Below the pieces are notes generated by a model, which was not told where the DNA came from, made no database searches, and saw only the letters and a program-made list of their open reading frames with translations. A DNA stretch of 64,000 bases from Wenyingzhuangia sp. (GTDB lineage: Bacteria > Bacteroidota > Bacteroidia > Flavobacteriales > Flavobacteriaceae). The DNA lies in assembly GCA_020628175.1 (NCBI GenBank), contig JAHDFK010000007.1, positions 11,181-75,180 of the forward strand, written 5' to 3'. The translations under genes were made by a program, and so were the position numbers. This document shows, piece by piece, positions 36,175 through 45,044 of the stretch (position 1 is the stretch's first letter; every line of letters starts with the position of its first letter).

Positions 36175-37119
36175 ATGTATTCGTTTGTAATTCCGCTATA
36201 CAATAGACCCGATGAAATTGACGAGTTACTTTACAGTTTAACGAAACAAATGTACGACAAACCTTTTGAGGTTGTTGTTGTAGAAGATGGTTCGGAAAAC
36301 AATGCTACGGGTATTGTCGAAAGCTATAAAGATCGTTTGAATATTCAGTATTTTCTCACGGAGAATCAAGGGGCGGGTATGGCGCGTAATTACGGAATGG
36401 AACATGCTAAAGGAAATTATTTTGTAGTGTTAGATTCAGATGTTTTAGTTCCAGCTACTTATTTACAAGAGGTTGATAAAGCATTAGCAACAAAATATAC
36501 AGATGCTTTTGGTGGTCCAGATGCAGCGCACCCAACGTTTACACCGCTACAAAAAGCCATTAATTTTTCGATGACTTCTTTTTTAACTACAGGAGGAATT
36601 CGAGGTAAAAAAAAAGGAGTAGGTAGGTTTCAGCCTAGAAGTTTTAATTTAGGAATTTCTAAAAAAGCATTTTTACAAACCCAAGGTTTTTCTGCAATGA
36701 AGGTGGGTGAAGATATTGATTTGTCTTTTAGGTTGTGGGAAAATGGATTTGAGACTCAGTTGATAGCCAATGCTTTTGTGTATCATAAAAGAAGAACCTC
36801 TTTAGATGCTTTTTACAAGCAAACGTTTAAGTTTGGAAGTGCACGACCTATCTTAAACGCAAAATATCCGGGTACAGCAAAATTAACTTATTGGTTTCCT
36901 ACGTTATTTATTATAGGGTTCATAGTAGCTTCATTATTTTTTTTAGCAGGAGTTTGGCAGTTTATAATAGCCTATTATTTGTATTTTATGTTGTTGCTAA
37001 TGGTGTCTTTAGTAGCTACTAAAAATGTAGGTGTTGCCTTTTTGTCTATTATAACTACTCTAGTACAAATGGCAGGTTACGGTTTTGGTTTTTTAAAAAG
37101 TTTTATAGCGCGTAAATAG
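36175..37119 (+). CDS. Family 2 glycosyltransferase, membrane-associated
   Basis: A 314-residue GT-A fold enzyme. The N-terminus MYSFVIPLYNRPDEIDELLY is the usual nucleotide-sugar-binding start; VLDSDVLVP supplies the DxD-type metal site near residue 92, and KVGEDIDLSFRLW supplies the catalytic ED near 180. Two hydrophobic helices at the C-terminus (about 240-265 and 268-285) suggest anchoring to the inner membrane. It probably builds a cell-surface glycan; donor and acceptor are unknown. It is translationally close to pyrD, an unusual pairing, and converges with the 37148 gene. Confidence 0.9.
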   Translation: MYSFVIPLYNRPDEIDELLYSLTKQMYDKPFEVVVVEDGSENNATGIVESYKDRLNIQYFLTENQGAGMARNYGMEHAKGNYFVVLDSDVLVPATYLQEVDKALATKYTDAFGGPDAAHPTFTPLQKAINFSMTSFLTTGGIRGKKKGVGRFQPRSFNLGISKKAFLQTQGFSAMKVGEDIDLSFRLWENGFETQLIANAFVYHKRRTSLDAFYKQTFKFGSARPILNAKYPGTAKLTYWFPTLFIIGFIVASLFFLAGVWQFIIAYYLYFMLLLMVSLVATKNVGVAFLSIITTLVQMAGYGFGFLKSFIARK

Positions 37120-37147
37120 GTTTTTGAGCTAGCTAATTACACATACA

Positions 37148-37444
37148 TCAGTTTGTCTGTACATCTATATAGTGTTCTACTTCAGGAAAAGGTTCGTAGT
37201 AATGGTGTAGTAGTTGTTTCCATTTCAAATATACTTCAGACTGTCTAAAACCAATAGTATGGTCTTCTAAAGTTTTCCATGTTACAATTAAAATATATTG
37301 ATGTTCTTTTTCGATACATTTTTTTAATTGATGTGTTATGTAACCTTCTATTGATGAAATATATAGGGAAGCTTTGTTAAAGTCGTCTTCAAATCTAGAA
37401 GTCATACCTTCTTTAATAGTTAAAATAGTAATTTCTGTAACCAT
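37148..37444 (-). CDS. Small ABM-fold monooxygenase-like protein
   Basis: A 98-residue protein with the dimeric alpha+beta barrel pattern of the antibiotic biosynthesis monooxygenase family: TEITILTIKEGMTSRFEDDF at the N-terminus and EHQYILIVTWKTLEDHTIGF in the middle, with HYYEPFPEVEHY at the end. Family members range from heme-degrading enzymes to quinol oxidases and uncharacterised stress proteins, so no reaction is assigned. It is downstream of dnaB, separated by a strong terminator. Confidence 0.8.
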   Translation of the reverse strand: MVTEITILTIKEGMTSRFEDDFNKASLYISSIEGYITHQLKKCIEKEHQYILIVTWKTLEDHTIGFRQSEVYLKWKQLLHHYYEPFPEVEHYIDVQTN

Positions 37445-37464
37445 ACTTTTTTTATTTAAAAATA

Positions 37465-37496
37465 AAAAGCTTCCTTAATTACTTAAGGAAGCTTTT
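37465..37496 (-). terminator. Terminator after dnaB
   Basis: A perfect 14-bp stem, 37465-37478 with 37483-37496 (AAAAGCTTCCTTAA), with a 4-nt loop. It lies between the dnaB stop and the start of the small monooxygenase-like gene. Confidence 0.85.
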
Positions 37497-37519
37497 CTAT
37501 GTATTACGATGTCTATGGG

Positions 37520-39040
37520 TTAAAACGGAACATCATCATCTGTATCAGGTGTAACTGGAGCATCAAAGGCATCTGCAGGATTTATACCTCCAGCAACATC
37601 GTTAAAGCTGTTCATAGACGATTCTAATTGGCCACCAAAATCTTCTTCTAAATCAGAAAATTTCGCTAAGTGCCCTGTAAATTTTAAACGAATATTGTCT
37701 AAACCACCATTACGATGCTTAGCAACAATAAATTCTCCTTGTCCTTCACAAGGTGTGTGGTCATCGTCATCCCATTCGGTCATACCGTAGTATTCCGGAC
37801 GGAAAATAAACGATACAATATCGGCATCCTGTTCAATGGCTCCCGATTCACGTAAATCCGAAAGTAAAGGTCTTTTACTACCTCCACGTGTTTCTACCGA
37901 ACGTGATAGCTGAGACAATGCAATAACAGGTATGTGTAGTTCTTTAGCTAAGGCTTTTAAGTTACGAGAAATCATAGAAATTTCTTGTTCACGGTTTCCT
38001 CCAGCAGCGCCACCGGCAGTCATTAACTGCAAGTAATCAATCACAACAATTTGTATATCGTGTTGCGATTTTAATCGTCGTGCTTTTGCACGTAAATCAA
38101 AAATAGATAACGAAGGTGTGTCGTCAATAAAAATAGGAGCTTCAGATAAGTTTTTTACTTTAACGTTTAGCTGTTCCCATTCGTGAGGTTCTAAAGTACC
38201 TTTACGTAGTTTTTCAGAGGATAGTCCTGTTTCTGACGAAATCATACGAGTAATTAACTGTACCGAAGACATCTCTAAAGAAAATACAGCAACACCGTGA
38301 TTAAAATCAATAGCCATGTTTTTAGCCATAGAAATTACAAAGGCCGTTTTTCCCATACCCGGACGGGCTGCAATAATAATTAAATCCGAAGGTTGCCATC
38401 CTGAGGTTAAAGCATCTAATTTTGTAAAACCAGTTGCCAAACCAGACATTCCTTCACGTCCGCTTAAATCTTCTATTTTCTTTAAGGCTTGTCGAACTAA
38501 TGAATCCGATTTTTCGGAGCTCTTTTTTAAGTTTCCTTGTGTTACCTCAAAAAACTTTGTTTCTGCCATGTCTAACAAATCAAAAACATCTGCGGTTTCA
38601 TCGTACGATTGCTCTATGATATCACTAGAAATAGTAATTAACTGACGTTGAATGTACTTTTGTAATATAATACGCGCATGAAATTCTATATGGGCAGAAG
38701 ATGATACTTTTTGTGTAAGTTCAATTAAGTAAAAATCTCCTCCAACCATGCTTAGTTTTCCATCCTTTTTTAATTGGTTAGAAACAGTTAATAAGTCGGT
38801 TGGTTCTGAGTTTTGAAACAACGTATGAATTGCAGCATAAATGGCCTGATGTTGCTCTTTGTAAAAAGCATCTGGATGCAATATGTCAATCACAGCGTCA
38901 ATACCTTTTTTATCAATCATCATGGCTCCTAACACAGCGGTTTCCATGTCTACAGCTTGTGGCGGTATTTTTCCGTGTGCTAAATTGATGATTTTACTCT
39001 TATCAATTTTTTTGCCTTTTACGTTTTTAGTTTGTTCCAT
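37520..39040 (-). CDS. dnaB: Replicative DNA helicase DnaB
   Basis: Hexameric helicase that unwinds DNA at the replication fork. The 506-residue protein has the N-terminal primase-interaction domain (PPQAVDMETAVLGAMMIDKK), a linker helix, and a RecA-like C-terminal domain with Walker A IIAARPGMGKTAFV near residue 215, Walker B IVVIDYLQLM, and SRSVETRGGSKRPLLSDLRE. The tail is acidic and ends in DTDDDVPF, similar to the acidic-aromatic tails through which some partners bind. No intein is present. Confidence 0.97.
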   Translation of the reverse strand: MEQTKNVKGKKIDKSKIINLAHGKIPPQAVDMETAVLGAMMIDKKGIDAVIDILHPDAFYKEQHQAIYAAIHTLFQNSEPTDLLTVSNQLKKDGKLSMVGGDFYLIELTQKVSSSAHIEFHARIILQKYIQRQLITISSDIIEQSYDETADVFDLLDMAETKFFEVTQGNLKKSSEKSDSLVRQALKKIEDLSGREGMSGLATGFTKLDALTSGWQPSDLIIIAARPGMGKTAFVISMAKNMAIDFNHGVAVFSLEMSSVQLITRMISSETGLSSEKLRKGTLEPHEWEQLNVKVKNLSEAPIFIDDTPSLSIFDLRAKARRLKSQHDIQIVVIDYLQLMTAGGAAGGNREQEISMISRNLKALAKELHIPVIALSQLSRSVETRGGSKRPLLSDLRESGAIEQDADIVSFIFRPEYYGMTEWDDDDHTPCEGQGEFIVAKHRNGGLDNIRLKFTGHLAKFSDLEEDFGGQLESSMNSFNDVAGGINPADAFDAPVTPDTDDDVPF

Positions 39041-39244
39041 AGGACTTACAAATTTAATCGATATTGTTGGTTTTTGCAGTAAAATTTTAGTTTTACTTCT
39101 TTACAAAAATGGTTGATAACTTTTATATTGTTGATAACTAATTCACAAACCTAGGTAAGCGTTGTATTTATACGAAAAAAAGAATACGAGAAACTTAGTT
39201 TGGATTCGGTTTTCATAATTTTTTAAGAACAGCACGCAATAGTG

Positions 39245-39252
39245 TACCTTTG
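39245..39252 (+). promoter_or_regulatory. Probable -7 box for the HAD-TrmH-M48 operon
   Basis: TACCTTTG, matching TAnnTTTG, 25 bp before the ATG at 39278. No clear -33 element. Confidence 0.4.
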
Positions 39253-39277
39253 TGTTGAATTTAGACCTAAGAAAAAC

Positions 39278-40081
39278 ATGAACTTATCTGAAGTAAAATT
39301 AATAGTGTCTGATATGGATGGCACGCTTTTAAATGACATGCACGAGGTAAGTGATTTGTTTTTTGAACAGTTTATACAATTGAAGTCCAAAAACATAAAA
39401 TTTGTTGCTGCCAGCGGAAGACAATACCACAGTATTTTAGAGAAACTAAAATCTATACAAAAAGATGTAACCATTGTGGCAGAAAATGGCGCTTATGTGG
39501 TAGAAAACAACAAAGAATTGTATGTAAATGAGGTTGCTAAACAAGATATTCTGTTTTTTCTTTCTTTGGTTCAGAAAATACCCAACGTGTTTGTGGTGCT
39601 GGCAGGTAAGAAAAAAGCATATTTTTTAGATACCAATAAAGCATTAGAAAAAGTAGTTGCAGAGTATTACAGCGAGTACCAATTGCTATCTAATTTTGAT
39701 GAGCTACCAGAAGATGCATTTTTAAAAATAGCCTTATACCATCCAGAAGGTTCTGAGGCGAATATTTATCCGTATTTAAAAAGTTATGCAAAAGATTGGC
39801 AAATAAAAGTATCTGGAGAATTTTGGGTAGATATTGCTTTGAAAACGAATCATAAAGGAAATGCCATTGCTAGAATACAAGAGCAGTTAGGAATTTCTGA
39901 AAATGAAACCATGGCTTTTGGCGATTACCAAAATGATGTAGAAATGTTAAAAAAAGCAAAATATAGTTTTGCAATGCGCAACGCACATCCAGATGTTAAA
40001 CATATCGCGAAGTACGAAACAGATTCCAATCAGAATTTAGGAGTAGAGCGTGTGTTAGAAAAATTATTAAAAGAGATTTAA
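39278..40081 (+). CDS. HAD-superfamily phosphatase, Cof type
   Basis: A 267-residue hydrolase of the Cof/YbjI group, which dephosphorylates small metabolites such as sugar phosphates or flavin/pyridoxal phosphates. Motif I DMDGTLLND is near residue 12. The conserved lysine lies in IALKTNHKGNAI, and motif IV is GDYQNDVEMLKKAKYSFAM. The large cap domain of type C2 lies between. A GTG-started frame from 39242 is rejected because it overlaps the -7 box and adds no family sequence. It heads a cluster with trmH-like and M48 genes. Confidence 0.88.
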   Translation: MNLSEVKLIVSDMDGTLLNDMHEVSDLFFEQFIQLKSKNIKFVAASGRQYHSILEKLKSIQKDVTIVAENGAYVVENNKELYVNEVAKQDILFFLSLVQKIPNVFVVLAGKKKAYFLDTNKALEKVVAEYYSEYQLLSNFDELPEDAFLKIALYHPEGSEANIYPYLKSYAKDWQIKVSGEFWVDIALKTNHKGNAIARIQEQLGISENETMAFGDYQNDVEMLKKAKYSFAMRNAHPDVKHIAKYETDSNQNLGVERVLEKLLKEI

Positions 40082-40096
40082 ATTTTACGAAAGTTG

Positions 40097-40894
40097 ATGC
40101 ACAAGCAAATAAGTAGTGTACAAAATAGTTTGGTAAAAGCGTTGGTTGTTTTAGGAGATAAATCTAAAGCAAGAAAACAAACAGGAACTTTTTTGTTGGA
40201 AGGAAAAAGAGAATTGACCTTAGCTTTAGAAGGTGGGTACAAAATAAAACAGCTGTTTTACGATAAAAATTTAGTAGGACATGATTTTGATATAGAAAAC
40301 TTTGCAGCAGAAGAGTATATTGAAGTTACCAAAGAGGTGTATCAAAAAATAGCGTACCGTGCTACTACAGAGGGTGTATTGGCAGTGGTAGAAAGCAAAT
40401 CTATGTTGTTAGAAAATTTGCAGTTTAAAACAAAAACACCTCTGGTACTTGTTGCAGAAGCACCAGAAAAACCAGGAAATATAGGGGCGATGTTAAGAAC
40501 TGCCGATGCTGCAAATGTAGATGCGGTTTTAATAGCGAATCCGAAAACAGATATGTTTAACCCTAATATTATCCGTTCGAGTGTAGGGTGTTTGTTTACA
40601 ACGCAAATAGCAACAGGTACAACACAACAAATTTTAACGTATTTAAAACAGCAAAATATAGCAACGTATGCTGCTGCATTAAAAGAGGATTCAGAAAATT
40701 ATCACGAACAAAATTTTACAGAAGCTACCGCTATTGTTGTGGGTACAGAGGCTGTAGGCTTGTCTGAAGAATGGTTAGAAAATGCTTCTAAAAAAATAAT
40801 TATTCCAATGTTGGGTAAAATAGACTCTATGAATGTTTCTGTAGCGGCAGGAATTTTAGTGTACGAAGCCAAAAGACAACGTAATTTTAAATAG
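40097..40894 (+). CDS. TrmH/SpoU-family RNA 2'-O-methyltransferase
   Basis: A 265-residue SPOUT methyltransferase. An N-terminal substrate-binding domain (SVQNSLVKALVVLGDKSKAR, then FLLEGKRELTLAL) precedes the knotted catalytic domain with EKPGNIGAMLRTADAANVDA, NIIRSSVGCLF and the SAM-binding VVGTEAVGLSEEW and NVSVAAGILVYEA. It methylates ribose in tRNA or 23S rRNA; the target is not distinguishable here. ATG at 40097 is chosen over a TTG one codon earlier. It lies 15 bp after the HAD gene and 2 bp before the M48 gene. Confidence 0.9.
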   Translation: MHKQISSVQNSLVKALVVLGDKSKARKQTGTFLLEGKRELTLALEGGYKIKQLFYDKNLVGHDFDIENFAAEEYIEVTKEVYQKIAYRATTEGVLAVVESKSMLLENLQFKTKTPLVLVAEAPEKPGNIGAMLRTADAANVDAVLIANPKTDMFNPNIIRSSVGCLFTTQIATGTTQQILTYLKQQNIATYAAALKEDSENYHEQNFTEATAIVVGTEAVGLSEEWLENASKKIIIPMLGKIDSMNVSVAAGILVYEAKRQRNFK

Positions 40895-40896
40895 CA

Positions 40897-42129
40897 ATGA
40901 CTGGAGAAATTTTATTTATTACAATTATAGCCGTATTGGTTGTTAATTATATAAAAGAAGAATTAATAAGTTACGTAAACGCACAACATTACAATGATGC
41001 GATTCCGACAGAACTAGAAGATGTTTATAGTGCCGAAGAATATCAAAAGTCGCAAGCTTACAAGTATGTAAATTATAAGTTTGCTACTTTTTCAGGTTTG
41101 TTTTCTTTTGTAGTAACGCTTAACTTTTTTTTACTTGGAGGCGTTGCTTTTGTAGAGAAAATAGCTACAAGTGTCACGACAAATTCCATTGTACAAACCT
41201 TAGTTTTTTTCGGAATTATTGGAGGTGTAAGCTCTCTTATTCAAATACCTTTTAGTTACTACCATACTTTTGTTATCGAAGAGAAATTTGGTTTTAATAA
41301 AAGTTCTAAAAAACTATTTGTCATCGATAAGTTAAAAGGTTTGTTGATGACTTTGGTGTTGGGAGGCGGTTTGTTGTACATAGTTACGTGGTTGTATGTT
41401 CAGTTTCAGGCTAATTTTTGGTGGTATGCATGGCTTGTGTTTTCTGTATTTACGTTGTTTTTAACTCTGTTTTACTCAAGTTTAATAGTACCGTTGTTTA
41501 ACAAACAAACTCCATTACAAGAAGGAAGTTTAAAAACAAAACTGGTAGCTTATGCTACTACACAAGGATTTAAACTGAATAACATATTTGTAATTGATGG
41601 CTCGAAAAGATCGACTAAGGCAAATGCTTATTTTACAGGCTTTGGTCCTAAAAAACGCATTGTACTATACGATACGTTAATTAACGATTTAGAAGAAGAA
41701 GAAATAGTAGCTGTATTTGCACATGAAGTAGGTCATTATAAAAAGAAACACACCATTTTTAATTTGATTGCATCGTTAGCATTAACAGGAGTTACATTGT
41801 ATATTTTAGGTTTGTTGTTAGGAAATACGTTGTTGGCAGACGCTTTTAAAGTATCGAAAAGTAGTTTTCATATTGGGTTGTTAGCTTTTGGTATTTTATA
41901 CAGTCCCATATCTGAACTTACAGGTTTGCTGATGAATATTTTTTCTAGAAAATTTGAATATCAAGCAGATGATTTTGCTAAAGAAACCTACCATAGTCGC
42001 TATTTGATATCTTCATTAAAAAAGTTGTCAAAAAATAGCTTAAGTAATTTAACGCCTCATAAATGGAACGTTTTTTTTCATTACTCGCATCCTACATTGT
42101 TACAACGCGTGTTGAACTTGAAAAAATAA
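40897..42129 (+). CDS. M48 peptidase, Ste24/CAAX-protease type
   Basis: A 410-residue inner-membrane zinc metalloprotease with about seven membrane helices. The zinc motif HEVGH lies at about 276-280 (VAVFAHEVGHYKKKHTIFNL), with a downstream glutamate in SRKFEYQADDFAKE and an N-terminal domain typical of Ste24 (IEEKFGFNKSSKKLFVIDKL). Eukaryotic relatives cut prenylated proteins; bacterial members have other or unknown substrates, often in membrane quality control. It ends a tight three-gene cluster and is followed by a terminator. Confidence 0.92.
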   Translation: MTGEILFITIIAVLVVNYIKEELISYVNAQHYNDAIPTELEDVYSAEEYQKSQAYKYVNYKFATFSGLFSFVVTLNFFLLGGVAFVEKIATSVTTNSIVQTLVFFGIIGGVSSLIQIPFSYYHTFVIEEKFGFNKSSKKLFVIDKLKGLLMTLVLGGGLLYIVTWLYVQFQANFWWYAWLVFSVFTLFLTLFYSSLIVPLFNKQTPLQEGSLKTKLVAYATTQGFKLNNIFVIDGSKRSTKANAYFTGFGPKKRIVLYDTLINDLEEEEIVAVFAHEVGHYKKKHTIFNLIASLALTGVTLYILGLLLGNTLLADAFKVSKSSFHIGLLAFGILYSPISELTGLLMNIFSRKFEYQADDFAKETYHSRYLISSLKKLSKNSLSNLTPHKWNVFFHYSHPTLLQRVLNLKK

Positions 42130-42156
42130 CAACTACTTATAGGTGTATTTAGAATG

Positions 42157-42186
42157 GAGCTTAATTTTTAAGCTCTATTTTTTTTG
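42157..42186 (+). terminator. Terminator after the M48 gene
   Basis: GAGCTTAA at 42157-42164 pairs with TTAAGCTC at 42168-42175, followed by TAT and a run of T. Confidence 0.8.
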
Positions 42187-42296
42187 AATAAAAAAGAAAC
42201 AACAAACAATACGAAATAAAAAAGTTTACTATTTTTAAAGTAGATACGAATATAGGCTCGCAAGAAAAAGATTGAGGTTCAGAAAAGGATGTTATT

Positions 42297-44498
42297 ATGG
42301 GATATGTTATTGATTTAGAACAAGAGAATAAAGAAATTACGCGTAGGTACAAAGATTTACTAAAAGATAGTTACCAAAGTTTATCTGAAGAAGATAAAAA
42401 ACTGATTCGTAAAGCTTTTGATATTGCTGTAGAAGCACATAGCAAACAGCGTAGAAAAACAGGCGAACCCTATATATATCATCCTATAGCCGTTGCTAAA
42501 ATTGTAGCCTACGAAATAGGTTTAGGGGCCGTATCTATTGCAGCAGCTTTATTACACGATGTTGTAGAAGATACAGACTATACCATAGAAGACATGGAAC
42601 GTCTGTTTGGTAAAAAAATAGCCAAAATTGTAAACGGATTGACTAAGATTTCTCGAATGAGTAAAGACCAGAATGCTTCTATTCAGGCAGAGAATTTTAG
42701 AAAGATGTTGTTAACGTTGAATGATGATGTACGTGTTATTTTAATAAAAATAGCAGACAGGTTACACAACATGCAAACCATGGGGGCAATGCCACCTCAC
42801 AAACAAGTAAAAATATCTTCGGAAACACTTTACATTTATGCGCCTTTAGCCCATAGATTAGGTTTATTTAATATAAAAACCGAATTAGAAGATTTAGGAT
42901 TAAAATACACCGAGCCAGAGGTCTATAAAGATATTGAAGATAAGATTATTGCCAATAAAGACAATCAGGTAGATTATATTGATAATTTTTCGTCTAAGAT
43001 TAGAGAAGGTTTAGAAAAGCAAGGTTTTGATTTTGAAATAAAAGGAAGAACAAAATCTATTTTTTCGATTCGTAAAAAAATGCGTTCGCAAGGAGTTCGC
43101 TACGAAGAGGTGTATGATAAGTTTGCCATTCGAATTATATACGATTCGAAAACTGCCAACGAAAAATTTGACGCTTGGAAAATATACTCAATTGTAACAG
43201 ACAATTACAGACCGAATCCGGGAAGATTAAGAGATTGGATTTCGCAACCTAAAACTACGGGTTACGAAGCGTTGCACATTACGGTAATGGGACCAGAGGG
43301 TAGATGGGTAGAAGTGCAAATCAGATCGAAACGAATGAATGAAATTGCCGAAAAAGGATATGCTGCTCATTTTAAATACAAACAAGGAGATGTTAACGAA
43401 AGTGGATTAGAAACTTGGCTAAACAGGTTAAAAGATACGTTAGAGAATTTAAATATCAATGCGGTTGACTTTGTAGAAGACTTTAAATTAAACTTATATT
43501 CCAAAGAGATTTTTATTTTCACACCTAAGGGAGATATCAAATCTTTACCCAAAGGCTCATCTGCTTTAGATTTTGCTTTTAGTATACATACAGCTGTAGG
43601 TTTAAAATGTAGAGGTGTAAAAGTAAATGGGAAATTAACACCTCTAGATAGGGTTTTACAGAGTGGCGATCAAGTAGAAGTTATCACATCAGAAAACCAA
43701 AAACCCTCAGAAAGATGGTTGACTTTTGTAGTTACTGCCAGAGCGAGAACTAAAATAAGACAAGCTTTAAAAGAAGAAGAAAGAAAAGTAGCTACTTACG
43801 GAAAAGAAGTATTGTCGCGAAAATTACGTCATTTAAAATTAGAGCCTACCGATAAAAACTTAGCGGCAATGGTTTCTTTTTTCAAACTAAAAACCACTTT
43901 AGATTTATATTACAGGGTAGGAGTTGGTACGATAGACAATACGCAAATACGAAACTTTGCTAGTCAGCAAACAAGTACTTTTGCAAAATTGTTTCGACGT
44001 TCAAAATCTGATCCTTCTAAAATAGTTAAGAAAGAAGAAATTAATACCAATTACGACATGTTGCTTTTTGGTAAGGATAACGAAAAGTTAGAGTATACCT
44101 TATCGCCGTGTTGTAATCCTATTCCGGGAGATAAAGTATTTGCGTTTGTAACCATCAACGATGGAATTAAAGTGCATAAAAACAATTGTCCTAATGCCAT
44201 TAGTATGCAGTCTAACTATGCGTACCGTATAATGAAAGCAACTTGGGTAGATTCTACCAAACAAGTGTTTAAAGTTACGCTGAGCATTAAAGGAGAAGAT
44301 GGATCTGGAATGTTAGGAGAAATTTCTCGAATTATCTCGAACAATCATATGAATATTAACAGTGTAAATATTGCTGGAGATGGGAGTTTGTTTGATGGAA
44401 AATTTACAATTACTGTACCCAATAGAAGTAAGCTAAGAAAAATTATAAATCAATTACAAGGCATTAAAGGAGTAAAACGTGTAAAACGTATTATTTAG
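42297..44498 (+). CDS. relA/spoT: Bifunctional (p)ppGpp synthetase/hydrolase
   Basis: Controls the stringent response. The 733-residue protein has all long-RSH domains: an HD hydrolase domain with the intact metal motif (PYIYHPIAVAKI, then AALLHDVVEDTDY) at about 60-110, a synthetase domain with GRTKSIFSIRKKM and VYDKFAIRIIYDS at about 255-300 and PKTTGYEALHITV near 318, a TGS domain at about 400-460 (FTPKGDIKSLPKGSSALDFA), and a C-terminal ACT domain (GSGMLGEISRIISNNHMNIN). The intact HD motif argues for both synthesis and hydrolysis. It stands upstream of a Fur-family gene. Confidence 0.96.
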   Translation: MGYVIDLEQENKEITRRYKDLLKDSYQSLSEEDKKLIRKAFDIAVEAHSKQRRKTGEPYIYHPIAVAKIVAYEIGLGAVSIAAALLHDVVEDTDYTIEDMERLFGKKIAKIVNGLTKISRMSKDQNASIQAENFRKMLLTLNDDVRVILIKIADRLHNMQTMGAMPPHKQVKISSETLYIYAPLAHRLGLFNIKTELEDLGLKYTEPEVYKDIEDKIIANKDNQVDYIDNFSSKIREGLEKQGFDFEIKGRTKSIFSIRKKMRSQGVRYEEVYDKFAIRIIYDSKTANEKFDAWKIYSIVTDNYRPNPGRLRDWISQPKTTGYEALHITVMGPEGRWVEVQIRSKRMNEIAEKGYAAHFKYKQGDVNESGLETWLNRLKDTLENLNINAVDFVEDFKLNLYSKEIFIFTPKGDIKSLPKGSSALDFAFSIHTAVGLKCRGVKVNGKLTPLDRVLQSGDQVEVITSENQKPSERWLTFVVTARARTKIRQALKEEERKVATYGKEVLSRKLRHLKLEPTDKNLAAMVSFFKLKTTLDLYYRVGVGTIDNTQIRNFASQQTSTFAKLFRRSKSDPSKIVKKEEINTNYDMLLFGKDNEKLEYTLSPCCNPIPGDKVFAFVTINDGIKVHKNNCPNAISMQSNYAYRIMKATWVDSTKQVFKVTLSIKGEDGSGMLGEISRIISNNHMNINSVNIAGDGSLFDGKFTITVPNRSKLRKIINQLQGIKGVKRVKRII

Positions 44499-44541
44499 AA
44501 AAAAAGCATTTCTTTTATTATTAGGATAATAAATAAAAGTA

Positions 44542-44549
44542 TAAATTTG
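44542..44549 (+). promoter_or_regulatory. Probable -7 box for the Fur-family gene
   Basis: TAAATTTG, matching TAnnTTTG, 32 bp before the ATG at 44582. No TTG at the expected spacing. Confidence 0.45.
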
Positions 44550-44581
44550 CATCTTGCTGTTTTTAAACAACAAACCCAGTT

Positions 44582-45022
44582 ATGGATACTAAACAAAAAA
44601 ATCAAGAAGTCGTTAAAAACGTGTTTGTTAAGTTTTTAGAAAAAAACAAACATCGTAAAACACCTGAGCGTTTCGCTATTTTACAGGAAATTTACGACTT
44701 AGAAGAACATTTTGATATAGAATCATTGTATATCAACATGAAAAATAAAAAGTATCGTGTAAGTAGAGCAACGTTATACAATACTATAGAGTTGTTGTTA
44801 GAGTGTGGTTTGGTTCGTAGACATCAGTTTGGGCAAAACCAAGCGCACTACGAAAAAAGTTTTTTCGACAAGCAACACGATCATCTAATTTTAGATAATG
44901 GTGAGGTAATTGAATTTTGTGATCCACGAATTCAATCAATTAAACAAACAATAGAAGAAATTTTTAACGTAGAAATAGACAAGCATTCCTTGTATTTTTA
45001 TGGTAAAAAGAAAGAAAAATAG
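44582..45022 (+). CDS. Fur-family transcriptional regulator
   Basis: A 146-residue metal- or peroxide-responsive repressor. The winged helix ([20 protein letters not shown], then [20 protein letters not shown]) and the dimer domain with metal-binding histidines ([20 protein letters not shown]) are clear. The usual CxxC pair after the HDH motif, which holds the structural zinc in Fur and PerR, is absent: the segment reads LILDNG. Only one cysteine remains in EFCDPR and one in LLECGL. Fur, PerR or Zur cannot be chosen. It precedes purA by 22 bp and may be co-transcribed with it. Confidence 0.9.
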   Translation: MDTKQKNQEVVKNVFVKFLEKNKHRKTPERFAILQEIYDLEEHFDIESLYINMKNKKYRVSRATLYNTIELLLECGLVRRHQFGQNQAHYEKSFFDKQHDHLILDNGEVIEFCDPRIQSIKQTIEEIFNVEIDKHSLYFYGKKKEK

Positions 45023-45044
45023 AATTTTACATTTATAGATTAAA

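Noticed and set aside
39242..39277. GTG-started extension of the HAD phosphatase
   Set aside because: It contains the -7 box, and the family sequence begins at the ATG at 39278.
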